Assembly (NCBI GenBank): GCA_026075535.2
Contig: AP026539.1
Span: forward strand, 4,464,001-4,528,000
DNA length: 64,000 nucleotides
Source of the DNA: Tricholoma matsutake
Lineage: Eukaryota > Basidiomycota > Agaricomycetes > Agaricales > Tricholomataceae
Reading direction: 5' to 3'
The notes beneath the pieces are model-generated. The model saw only the letters and a list, made by a program, of their open reading frames with translations. It was not told the DNA's origin and ran no database searches. This document shows positions 44,967 to 56,387 of this stretch, in pieces (the stretch's first letter is position 1; each line of letters starts with the position of its first letter). The translations under genes were made by a program, and so were the position numbers.

Positions 44967-46519
44967 CCTATGGAACCTCATCCCCCATCTATTTCCCTTA
45001 TATGGCTTTCCACTCAATACTCCGGGGACAAGCTCGATAAGCTCAAGTCCAACTACAAAGAATGGAGTGAGGATATATATCGGCATTGCTCTGTCTCTCA
45101 ATGGACTTTTTGAATATGTCACTGGTGACATACCAGAGCCCACTTCTGCTGAACCCCATGCCCTATCTAATTGGAAGGCTAATTCCTGCCTTGCATACAC
45201 TTTCATTGCCTCCAGAGTGGCATCATCCGAACGTGCATTCTTAGAATCTTCGAAATCTCTGAAGACGAACTGGGAGACCCTGCATGACCATCATCAGAAG
45301 GAAGGACCAGTTAGGCAAGTCACTTTGTTACAACAGGCGCTCGCTATCCAGTGTACACCAGATACACCCCTCCCCGCAACCGCCGAACGGATTTGTATGC
45401 TTATTGAGCATGCATTCGCTATGGGGGATATCACTCCTGATCTCCTGTGCTGTATTGCACTTTTAAATTCCCTTAGCTCACATTTTCCCCATGCGTGTTC
45501 CATTATTTCCTGTGACATTACTGTGTCTATGCCGTCTGCACCATTCACATCCAAGAATATTTGTTTTTTTCTGGAGAACGAACAGTCCCTCCAGGACAGT
45601 GACCGACACACTGATACTTCCCCTTCCCTTGCTCTTGCTGTGACTTCCAAACCAGGTAAGTCCACTGGGACTACAATCTGCAGCAACTGTAAATGCCCCC
45701 AACATACTATGGAGTATTGCATCTCCAAAGGTGGCAGTATGGAAGGAAAGATGATTGAGGAATCAAAAACAGCGAGGAGGCAGGCATATGACAAATGGAC
45801 GTCCAAGGCTGGATCTCCCAAGTCTACCACAAAGGTTCCCATTACCGTGAAGGACAACACTGGTCGTGCATTCACTGTCATGATCAATCCTACTGCCTTA
45901 AATGTAGCTGATACAATTCTGGGTGAATTTGCCAGTTTGGCTAGTGATCCCCTTCCTCAGGCGACTATTGAGGAGGTCGAGTACGAGGGTTGGCTTGCGA
46001 CTGAGGAGGAGTTTTGTACCTCAGTCAATTGGACCAAAAATTCTGCACCAGTAACCGTGGATGCTTTTACAGTTGCCCCACTCAATCAAACCCAACGTAC
46101 TCCTATCTCCATCCATGACCACCCATTCTATGTCAACACTGGTGCCACTGTCCATATTTCTCCTGATCAGTCAGACTTCATCACAATTTGTGCTATTACC
46201 CCACGCTCAGTCTGAGGCGTCAGGGGTTCTTCAATCTCCGCAATCAGTATGGGGGACATCAAACTCCACATTGCCAGAGGCACATCAATCATCTTACGTG
46301 ATACACTCTATGTTCCAAATGCGGCAGTGCACCTGATCTCAGTTAGCTCGCTCACAAAGGACTCAAATGCTGTAGCACATTTTGATGAGTCATCGTGCTG
46401 GATCACAAATAAATCCACTGGTGCCCATATAGCCCAAGGTGTCTTGTCGCCCAACAAGAAACTTTACTCCCTCTCACTACACTCTGCCTCTGCTGAACAT
46501 GTCTTCGCCGTCCACTCAG
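44958..46519 (+). pseudogene. Copia-2 gag and protease
   Basis: Starts MTAPMEPHPPSIS; capsid motifs KLDKLKSNYKEWSED and HDHHQKEGPVRQV follow. A one-base change near 45075 in an ATATATAT run shifts frame into the long open stretch 45067-46212. A Cys/His element (CSNCKCPQHTMEYC near 45690) is the zinc knuckle. The retropepsin reads FYVNTGATVHISPDQSDF near 46130, with Asn where the catalytic Asp belongs. A TGA at 46213 separates it from the rest (GDIKLHIARGTSIILRDTLYVPNAAVHLISV). The gene is cut at 46519 by Gypsy-3. Confidence 0.88.
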
Positions 46520-46798
46520 TGGAAGCCGACAAGGCTACACTAAAGATGGAAGGGAACAAAACTGAAGAAAAGGCAACTCACTAATAATCACGTGGATATA
46601 ACAAGATAATGTCATGGTATTAGGAGCGAGAGTCTATACAAAAGCAGAGTAGAATAATGAGAGAGTAGGAAGGGGGAATCGGGGAAGGAAGAAGAGTAGT
46701 CACTAAAATGTGGTAGTCTATATTCATCAGAGCAGGATGATGTACAAACAAGTATCAATGAGATGATGTAAGATGATGTAAGCACCTCCAGGCTTACA
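46520..46798 (-). repeat. Gypsy-3 3' LTR
   Basis: 279 bp, TG...CA, with a repeated AGATGATGTA near its right end. Confidence 0.92.
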
Positions 46799-46889
46799 CC
46801 CTCCCACTCTTAGAGAATTGTATGTCAGTAGGAAATCAACCCAACATCAACATAACAGCAGGTGCGTTAAAAAACCCAGTGGGAAAAAG

Positions 46890-49800
46890 CTACTGTGTTC
46901 CCTGTGCCTTAACAGCCTTCCAGCGATCCAGAGCCTTGCAATCTTCGAGCTCACATTGTGGTAGCCACAGGTCGTCGCTCTCGGAGTAGCCTGACCATTG
47001 TACAAGGTACTGGAATCCACAGCCACATTTATGTTCATCGATAATCTTCTCAACGTGGTATTCTTCTAGTCCATTTTTGGTCATCACAGGGCCCGGTCGC
47101 TCGAGTTCACAGGAAGGGAAAAGCCCAGCATCATTATCAACGTGTCGCTTGAGCAATGAGGCATGGAAAGTGGGGAACACATTTGGAGAGTTTGGCAAGA
47201 GCAGAGAATATGACGATGTTTCAGGGAAAGCTTTTGTCATGGAGAAGGGTCCGTCGAAGCGAGGAAAAATTTTTGCCACTCTTGACTTGTCTCCAGCCTT
47301 AAATTCTCGGTGGCAGTGTAAGGTTGCGAGCATTACTTTATCACCAACGAGGTATGAGTCCTCTTCACCATGTGATTTATTAGTAAAGAAAGCTTGTAAT
47401 ATTTTTGCACCAAGCAAGGCGTCCTTGGCTTCATCTACATCACTCTCAATCTGAGCGATAACACTCTGTGTGGCAGCATCCTCCAAAGTTTCATCAGGAA
47501 TTGTACCTGGTACTAAAGGGGGAATGACTCTAGGGCTATGACCCATCCGAATCTGGAATCCTGAGAACCCTGTTGATCCGTTGATTGAGTTCATCATATG
47601 GAAACGGATAAGTGGTAATGCTTGCACCCAACCTTTTTGGTTTTGCTCAACATGGAATCAAATACATTGGTTCAATGTTTTGTTGGTGCATTCACTTACA
47701 CCATCAGTTTGAGGGTGATATGCAGACGACATTTTGAGATGAACTCTGGTGAGAGCATGTAGCACCTTCCAGAATTTGGATAAGAATAACTTATCACGGT
47801 CAGAGATTAACTCCAAAGGTAAGCCGTTTTTGCAATACCATTCATTGAAAAAGACTAAGGCTAATTGTGGTGCAGTGATATCAGTTTGCGTGGGGATAAG
47901 TCGGATGTCAGACCCCAGTCTGTCCATTATAGTCAGAATGCAATTGTAGTTTTCATCTTCAGGCAGAGGTCCTACAAAGTCAAGGCATACGGAATCGCCT
48001 CTCTTTTCCAGAATTGGCAGTGGGTGCAATGGTCCGTTCACTTTTTTTGGTCTGCTTTTATTGCGTTGACAATCCGAGCATGCGGGAATGTATGTGGTTT
48101 CAAGATCTCGTCGCATATTAGGCCAATAATAGCAGTGTCGAATGCTAGCATAAGATTTATCTGCCCCAAAGTGTCCCAACGCATCATGTGTGAGGCGAAA
48201 CAAGTCTTTGCAAAGGCTTCCAAAGCGGGGATTGACCAAGTGGTCTCCCAGGTACCACAGGTCATTGATTTTGTGGACGTTAGGCATACTGTTCACCACA
48301 TTATCAAGTTTTTGGCAAAATTTGTCATGTTTGTAGCCTTCTTTAACATCATTGAGAAAACTTTCATCAGTGTTGATGGTTAGGGCCACGTTGCAGGAAC
48401 TTTGTTCTTTCAGCCACCACTCCCATTGTAACGGGGAGTCACCAACATCAACATCTTCAAATGTTTCATCTGGTGTTTCAGGTGGTAAGTGGGACAATGC
48501 ATCTGCAACCGTGTTGTCCTCATCATGGATGTAACATATAGTCATATCAAATTGCGAGAGATGCTCCATCCAATGAGCTTGCCGGCATGACAAGTCTTTT
48601 TGTGTATCAAATTTTTCAAGAGTGTGATGATCAGTGTATACTATGAGTTGAGATCCCAGTAAGTCTGAACACCATTTCTTAAGTGCGTGAACGATCGATA
48701 ACATTTCCTTTTTGTGGACAGGATAATTTTTTTGAGCATCCTTAAGTTGCATCGAATCAAATGCTACAGGCCGTGCAGGTTCCCAAGTAGGTCCCCAGCT
48801 CAGTATGGTGCCAGTTCGCCAATCGCTTGCATCACAAGTAATGAAGATTTTATTATCGCTCAGAGCTGAGTGGTTGATGACCGTCAAACATTTGCAGCTA
48901 ACTACCAGTGCCTTAATAGCATCAAAAGCAGTTTGTTGAGGTAAGCCCCATGCAGGGATATTTTTCTCGCAATCCTTAGTAGTCAAAGGGGTGAGAATGC
49001 TAGTGTGATCCACAAGATGAGGTAGAAATGCGGCAATGTACCAGACAAGCCCCAAGGAACTGCGAACATCACTCACCATTTTTGGTCTCGGCCAGTTCAA
49101 GATTTTGTCTACTTTAGAAGAACACGCTTCAATCCCTTGTTGGGAAATCCAATGACCCAGGAAAATCAATTCCGTTAGGTAAAATTTTGATTTCTTTGCG
49201 TTGCAATAAAGTCATGCATTTTGTAAGGCCTCCATGATTTGTTTAACATGAAGTGTGTGTTTGTCAAGGGTATTAGACCAAATGATAATGTCATCCAAGT
49301 AAATGTGAGTGAAAATGCCCAGGAATTGGCATAACGCAGCTGTCACTCGATGCTGGTGTACAGGCGGCACGTTGCGTAATCCTTGAGGCATTACCATCCA
49401 CTCATAGAGGCCAAGTGGGGTTGTCACTGCCATTAAATTAATACTATCAGGATCCATTTTTGTGTGAAAGAAACTGTCCGTCATGTCTAGCTTGCTCCAG
49501 ATTTTGCCACAGCCTGCGTCTGCGAGGATATCATCTACGCGAGGCAGCGGGTGGCAGTCCATGACTGTGTTACTATTCAGCTGTCAATAATCATTGACCC
49601 AACGTGGCAAGTGTGCAGCATCTGCTTTAGGGACTAAAAATGCAGGTGAAGCATGTCCCAATAATGAGGGACATATACGTCCGGCATCTAGGTGTCGTTG
49701 AATTAAGACACTCCATGCTTCTCAGTATTTGCGAGGGCACGAGTAATTTCTGGTCCTAATTGATTTCCTGGCCTCTTTTAGTGTAATTTTGCAAAGCACA

Positions 49801-50630
49801 GAATCCGGCATCTCATCTACATGAGGGATTGGTCTGAAGACGTCTGCATACAATTTTTTTATTTGGTCACCCAGCTTAAGCAGCTTTTCATCCAACGCTA
49901 ATTGTTCCATGTGAATGCGGATTGAGGCGATGATGTCCAGCCCATTCACATGTTCGCAACTTGTGTCGATCAAGGGTCGTCAAGTTTTACAGATAACTTT
50001 TAGTTCTTGTATCATCAGATTTTGATGCAATTTAACTTGTGCGAGTCTTTCATGGACATCTATTTGTTCAGGAAGTATGCGTTGTATGGGATGTAGTAGG
50101 TCGAAGTCATTTTTCTTGTCTATAACTGTGCTATTTTGTGCGTCAACTATGATGTTGTTATGCGAGAGGAAAGGCAAGCCTAAGATAATGGGGTGGCATA
50201 ATTTTGGAGCTACGAGGGCGCAAACAGTATGAGCAGAATAAAAATTGTTATGATCATGCAGTTTCAGTTTCACCCAGTGGGTCAATGCGACGTTTGATAA
50301 GCCTGAAGAATTGTTGAGAAATGCACCAGAGACAGGGAACAGGCAAGGTGATAAGCAAATAGGCAGAGCGAGGTGAGATACAAGCGATTTTTCAATTAGA
50401 ACTATAGGAGAACCATGGTCAATCAGTGTGGAAACTTCGACATGAGATATGGCAGAAGTGTCCAGGGAATCAACAGAGCATTCCCATACGAGATGAGGTG
50501 TAAAAAAAGGAACGCGGCTGCTTACCGAGTCATTTGAGTTGCAGGATAGATCACTGTCACACCCACCCAGAATGGAACTTTCATTGGGGGGGTAGATGGT
50601 GGCGCTAGGGTATGCAGTCATACCTAGCAA
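46890..50630 (-). pseudogene. Gypsy-3 pol: protease, RT, RNase H, integrase, chromodomain
   Basis: One frame runs the whole length on the minus strand. Protease: VSTLIDHGSPIVLIEK (50430) and IILGLPFLSHNNIIVD (50190). RT: CGKIWSKLDMTDSFF (49505), IYLDDIIIW box (49295), LGHWISQQGIEA (49150). RNase H: ITCDASDWRTG (48845), DNTVADALSHLPP (48510). Integrase: HDALGHFGADKSY and CSDCQRNK (48190-48060), VCLDFVGPLP (47980), ISDRDKLF (47805), SECTNK (47690): D, D and E are present. C-terminus and chromodomain: YHVEKIIDEHKCGCGFQYLVQWSGYSESDDLWLP (cited in parts, 47060-46960). It is broken only by five in-frame TGA codons (about 49980, 49722, 49590, 49212, 47655), with no frameshift. Restored it would be a full chromovirus Pol. 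Confidence 0.92.
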
Positions 50631-50639
50631 CTCGCGACA

Positions 50640-52079
50640 GGAATGGCAGGCAGAGCAGTGGGGGGTTGGGTAGGCCCAGAGGTTACAGAGCTAACAGGCA
50701 TTGTTTGTTCTTCTCTCGGAACAGGTAGTGCAGGCAGTTTGATACATTTCCATGCATCGTTAACCATGTTCATGGATCATTCAATGTATCCCTCGCCGTT
50801 AGGAAACTCGCATGCATGGTTTTCGGGCATATAGAAGCCACGACACTTTTTACAACCGTTATATGTTTAGAGGTACTTTTGTTCTCGATCAGTTAACTTG
50901 GGAGGTCATGAAGTGGAGGTTGAGTTTTGAGTTCGCGAAGAGTTACTGTTCTGAGATTGAGCGAATGGTGCTCATCCAGTGTTATCTGCAAGTCCTACAG
51001 TGGAGCTAGATCTCTTCAGGCTTCTTGCTGCATCCTCAGCGTCATGTTTATGAGCATTTCTGTCTTTGACAAGCTTATGGTCAAGTTTAGTCAAGGTATC
51101 AACAAAACCCTGGAGTCTTTCTTCTGATTTCAAGGTGGCGGTAGCAGCCGCAGCCGCAGCCATTACAGCCACATTCGCAGGGGGAGCAGTGTTAGCTTGA
51201 GGAGCAGCATTCTCAGCAGGGGCAGCTTCATCGTCAGAACTTTTGTGGTTATCTTTCCATAGATTGAACGCTGCGGTGAGCTCAGAAGAGATGTTGGATT
51301 CAATTTGTGTATGCAGTTGTGCAGGCGATAAATGAAATTGCAAGCCTTTGAGAAGAAGGTTGTTGTGGTGGAGAGAATTGATGAACTCTGAGAAAGGTGT
51401 TTTCCCTTGCTTCATTGAGCATACCTTGCAGGTGAGCTCTTGCTGCCAGCATTTCGGTAACCAACATGCTCAGATCTTCACCATGAAATTGTTGAATGAG
51501 AGTTTGGAGAGAATTTCCTGTTGCAATTGGTACTAATCAGAAAACAACGGATCCTCGAATGAGTAGACGATATGGTTGACATAGTTTTTGGCTTCAAGTC
51601 CATCCTTGTTCTGAAGATAACCATGAGTGTGGTGTTCGAAACGATGTAACATCTCCGGGGTCATATTCCCTGCTGAGATCATCAGTCTCTTTCCATTGTT
51701 GAGACTCAAGGTGGCAATTGAAGAAGTTGAACTCATGTTCTTTAGCAACGTTGATATATGATATTCATCAGAGGAAGTGGAGGATTGTCTTCGTCGTTTA
51801 GGCGGCGGGACGGTGACTATATGTGCATCGTTTGCTGTGATGGAGGCAAGATCGTTACGTGGAGTAGGTATATGCACGTTGTTTGCTATGATGGAGGCAG
51901 AGCATTGCGGCTGTGAAGAAACAGCGGCGTTGGGAAGAAGATTTTGAGCAGGAGAGAGTGTGGCGTTGGCAGCATTTGAAGGTAAAGTGTCCCTTGCCCT
52001 ACTATGAGTAGTGAGGGGAATTGCAAAGGAAGGTTTTCGAGACAGCGTTCGACTGCCATTATCAAGAGTTTGTAAGCGA
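50640..52079 (-). pseudogene. Gypsy-3 gag
   Basis: On the minus strand an open frame with a polar, Ser/Pro-rich N-terminus (VPPPKRRRQSSTSSDEYH near 51800) continues into KRLMISAGNMTPEMLHRFEHH (51680), then, after a TAG at 51533, KTPFSEFINSLHHNNLLLKGLQFHLSP (51390), an Ala-rich linker (51200), a helical segment, and a zinc element CKKCRGFYMPENHAC (50850) that resembles the atypical knuckle of fungal chromoviruses. The pieces change frame at least twice. No in-frame ATG precedes 51877 in the first segment, so the original start is probably mutated. Confidence 0.7.
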
Positions 52080-52115
52080 ATACCACGACAATAATTGTTT
52101 GTTAAAAAAAAAAAG

Positions 52116-52394
52116 TGGAAGCCGACAAGGCTACACTAAAGATGGAAGGGAACAAAACTGAAGAAAAGGCAACTCACTAATAATCACATGGATATAACAA
52201 GATAATGTTGTGGTATTAGGAGCGAGAGTCTATACAAAAGCAGAGTAGAATAATGAGAGAGTAGGAAGGGGGAATCAGGGAAGGAAGAAGAGTAGTCACT
52301 AAAATGTGGTAGTCTATATTCATCAGAGCAGGATGATGTACAAACAAGTATCAATGAGATGATGTAAGATGATGTAAGCACCTCCAGGCTTACA
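52116..52394 (-). repeat. Gypsy-3 5' LTR
   Basis: 279 bp, bounded on the right by CTCAG. It differs from the 3' LTR at four positions only. Confidence 0.92.
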
Positions 52395-52399
52395 CTCAG

Positions 52400-55395
52400 C
52401 TCCCAATATTGTCACCTGGCATCGTTGTCTAGGGCATGCAAATTATCAAGCTTTGCAAGACATGGCACAAAAAGGGACTATTGCCAGTATGCCTGCACAA
52501 TCCTCTTTCAAACCCCCAAAATGTGAATCTTGCGTCCTTGGAAAACAGACTCATTCACCTGTTCCTAAGAACCATGCAGAGGGGGAAGGACATAGGGCTA
52601 CATGGAAATTAGAGAAAGTTTGGGTGGATCTTTCGGGACCGCATGATGTAAAGTCACATTCTGGGAATTTGTATATCATGAACATTGTGGATGATTGTAC
52701 TGCACACCCATGGTCCATACCACTTAAGCATAAGAGTGATGCATTCCTGGAACTCAAGGCATGGGAGCTAGCATGAGAAAAGGAGACTGGACTGCAAGTG
52801 GGGATGTACATCACAGACAATGGCGAACTCAAATCACACAAAATTGAAGCCTGGCTAAAGATGAGAGGGACCAATCATAAATTCACTGCACCTTATACTT
52901 CAGCTCACATTGGCTGTGTTGAGTGTATGCACAGGACGCTGATGGGGAAGGCACATACCATGCGCATTTACGTGAACTTACCACCTTATCTTTGGGACGA
53001 ATTTTACTTAATGGCTTCTCTCCTACATGCCAAGACTACAACAAGTTCACTCAAAGGCTCTACCCCTTGGGAGAAATGGCATGAATGGCAACCTGATTAT
53101 TCTTACATGAGGGAGATCGGCTGTAAAGCATACATTTTCATCCAAAACAAAAACAACCCGAAAATCTATGAACGTTCGATCGAATGTGTACTCATTGGCT
53201 ATGAACTCAAATTGAAGGTGTACTGCTGCTACAATCGAAAAACCCACAAGGTATATAGTTCATATTATGTCAGGTTTGTTGAAAGCCATAATGGTCATGT
53301 ACCGTCATCTCCAATGCATGATGCACCCATCCAAACAGAAGAAGTTCCTCCGTCAACTCTCATCCCCTTTGACATCAATGATGATGACATCTCCCCACCT
53401 GACACAGGACCTGTCGATGACCTACCCATAGATGAGTCTGTCACAATGAACACTCCCGAACTAGCCACCTTGGAGCCATGCAGATCTACCAGAGTGCCAA
53501 TTCCTACCGACAAACATCCAAACGGAGGCACGACCACTACTAGACTAGATCGAGCTGTCTGTAATTCACAAGAATCTGCAGAGCATATAAAAGAACAATG
53601 TACAGAATGGAAACAAATCTTGGAAGGGCTCCATGATGTCATTGCACCTACATCTGCTGATCATGATCGAGCCAAACTGCAATTGATCGAGGACCCTACA
53701 CTTGGCGATCAGGCACATCAGTTATACACCCTGATCTCAGAGATGTCTGATATAGATCCCAAATCACTTCAATTTGAAGATGACCCACACACCTGGGAGG
53801 AAGCCCAGAATTCAGCAGACTCTAAGTGTTGGGAGGAAGGATACCATGAGGAACTCAAGTCCTTGAAAGACATGCAAGTCTACAAATTGGTTCCACAGGC
53901 TAACATACCACAGGGGCACCACATATGTAAGGGTTGCCCAGTCTTTCACATCAAACGAAATGAAGATGGCACTCCAGTGCATTGGAAGGTACGCCTTGTT
54001 TTCAAAGGGTTCGAACAAATTTATGGCAAAGATTACACAAAAACTACCTCACCTACTGCACGCATGGAATCTTGGCAGATCCTTTTGCACATTGCCACCT
54101 CACTTGGTTGGGATGCCCAACAGATTGATGTCAAGACCGCCTTTCTCTATGGACTCTTACCAGCCGATGAAATTCAGTATATGGAACAACCAGCCAGTTT
54201 TGCAGAGGTTGGAAAAGAGGATTGGGTATGGGAATTACAATGAGGACTTTACGGTATGAAACAGAGTGGACGCATCTGGAATCAGATGCTAAATGCACAG
54301 ATGATTTCTTGGGGTTTTACAAGACTTTCATGCGAGTCGTGTATCTACTACAGAAAGGCTGACACAGGTACCATTGTAGTGGCAGTCCATGTCGATGATT
54401 ACTTATCCATCACGAGCCAGAAGGAAGAGAACAAAAGGTTCAAAGACCATATGTGAAAAGTCTGGATGATTTCAGATCTGGGAACAGTGTGGTTCGTCAT
54501 TGGCATTACGATTACCTGGGATAGGATACATTAAACCGTCGCGCTATCGCAAAGGGCTTTAATTGACAAAATTGTATCCCAATTCAGTCAATCCGATGTG
54601 TTCCCCCTATCTGCCTCAATGGAACCAGGACAGAAACTACGTCGTTTTGACTGCACCATGCTCCCTGCTGATGAACAAGCTAAACTCTTAAACTTACCTT
54701 ATCGTTCCTTGGTCGGATGCTTATTATACTTGGCCATCTCAACATGCCCAGATATCTCATTTGCTGTCCAACAACTTTTGCAATTCTTGGATTCTTATTC
54801 TTTTGAGCATTGGCGCACTGCTCTACATCTTGTTTGCTACCTCAAGGGAACATGGGACCTTAAACTCTACCTGGGTGGAGATAATCCTATCTCATTATTG
54901 GCCTATACCGATTCTGACTGGGCTAGTTGCCTAGATACTAGGCACAGTGTCGGTGGTTACATGTGTTCACTCGGGTCTGGAGCTGTTTCATGGACTGCTC
55001 GCAAACAAAAAAAAGTTGCAGCATCATCATGCAAAGCTGAGTACATTGCCGCTTTTGAGACTGCAAAAGAGTGCATTTGGATTCATACCCTACTTACCGC
55101 TATCGGTCATTCGCCCAATACACTGACTCCAATGTTATGTGATAACACCACTTCAATTAGCATTTCAGAGGATCCCCTCCTTCACTCCAGAGTTAAACAC
55201 ATCGACATTAAATTCCACTTCCTTTGTGAACGTGCCCAATCTCAGGAACTCGCTGTATCCTACGTCAATACCAAGGATAATATTGCTGACATCTTCACCA
55301 AGGCTCTCGATGTCAAACAATTTGTACGCTTATGCGGCTTCTTAGGTCTTCAGCAAAATATGCCGATTCCATGCGAGGAGGAGTATTCACGGTGA
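52400..55395 (+). pseudogene. Copia-2 pol (pre-integrase, integrase, RT, RNase H)
   Basis: In order: WHRCLGHANYQALQDM and CESCVLGKQTHSP zinc motif (52415-52550); integrase core VWVDLSGPHD (52620), YITDNGELKS (52810) and the MHRTLMGKAHTMR stretch (52930), where the Glu is not clear; RT with KVRLVFKGFEQIYGKDYTKTTSPTARMES (53985-54070), DVKTAFLYGLLPADEIQYMEQP (54125-54190), GLYGMKQSGRIWNQ (54244) and VDDYL (54390); RNase H with YTDSDWASC (54905), CKAEYIAAFETAKECIW (55030), DNIADIFTKAL (55275). All pieces share one frame with gag. TGA at 52774, 54241 and 54454 and TAA near 54529 interrupt it. It ends at 55395, next to the purine tract. Confidence 0.9.
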
Positions 55396-55402
55396 GGAGG
55401 AG

Positions 55403-55742
55403 TGTTGAGATCTACACCATGAATATGCCCTTTGATGCGGCATGCTAATTATAGCACACAAAGTGATGCATATTTCCCCTTGTCCATATTCCTTTCTTAC
55501 AGTTCCTTTATCACCTTTTCTATTGTCATACTCATATATATATCTTACAAGATAGATACAGACACCTCAGTCCATCATACACAGACTGAGGTGAGCAGAC
55601 ACTCTAACACTTACATTGACTCGATTACTTACTGTACTATTTATAGTTTATTTGTGTATTATCTAGGTACAGTGATAACTGAATATAGTCCATCATACAC
55701 AGACTGAGTTTATTTGTGTATTATCTAGGTTGGATCTCTATA
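55403..55742 (+). repeat. Copia-2 3' LTR (full length)
   Basis: 340 bp; retains two copies of AGTCCATCATACACAGACTG (about 55569 and 55688) and of TTTATTTGTGTATTATCTAG. CAGCC follows at 55743. Confidence 0.92.
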
Positions 55743-56387
55743 CAGCCCCCCATCATTATGGTGTAGTGGTGTTGCACCTCCATCAGCACCAGGCAGCTGC
55801 TGGGAGTGGGGCTGACACCATCATTACTGCTGCTCCCTATCATTTTGTGCCCCTGCGTCCTGTCGTGGTGGTGCTCAGTGCTGGGTTTCTGGAAAGGCAG
55901 GGCAGTCTGTGGAGGTGGTGGTTAGTTCTTACCTGGTGTCAGGAGTGCTGCCATCCCCATCTGTTGTTGTTGCTGTCCTTGTTTTCATAGGCATCAGCTC
56001 CCTTTGCAGTCCCTGAATTGCGCCCTCCATTGTCTCAGTGGTTGCCGTTGCCAGATGTAGGTTGTCTCAAGCTCGCTGCATTGTGGTAAGATAGTTAAAG
56101 CCTAAATGAATGAAAAAATATGGTAGTTAGAATGAAATAAGAAATGAAATGAAAACTTACTGGGCCCAAAACAATGTTAGCATCATTTTGGGCCCATGGC
56201 TCATGCAGTGTTGGTTGTTTGTAGCTTCTGGTGGTGGTATCCGGTAGTGAATGACATGGGTAACCCTGGGGTAAAGAAATCTGACCCGTACCCTTACCCA
56301 TGCATACCCATACCTGTGAATGAAGGGTAAGGGTGAGGGCGGATAAGGGTCAAGGGTACAGCTAGTGGTCATCACGGGTAACCCACA

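Larger units (their letters stand above)
46520..52394 (-). mobile_element. Gypsy-3 LTR retrotransposon (chromovirus), nested in Copia-2
   Basis: Two 279-bp LTRs (46520-46798 and 52116-52394) run TGGAAGCC...GGCTTACA, flanked by the perfect duplication CTCAG (46515-46519, 52395-52399). A purine tract (GAGTGGGAGGG on the minus strand) abuts the 3' LTR. LTR identity is 275/279, all four differences at CpG sites. The inner side of the 5' LTR has an 11-base run of A on the plus strand where a primer-binding site would be expected. All protein domains are present on the minus strand. Confidence 0.93.
44422..55742 (+). mobile_element. Copia-2 LTR retrotransposon, interrupted by Gypsy-3
   Basis: LTRs at 44422-44643 (222 bp) and 55403-55742 (340 bp) run TGTTGAGATC...GATCTCTATA. 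The target duplication CAGCC is perfect (44417-44421, 55743-55747). After the 5' LTR come the primer-binding site, a leader with a 96-bp duplication, gag, protease, integrase, RT and RNase H, then a purine tract (GGTGAGGAGGAG) and the 3' LTR. Gypsy-3 sits between protease and pre-integrase. Apart from one frameshift near 45075, gag-pol stays in a single frame on both sides of Gypsy-3, broken only by stops. Confidence 0.93.
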
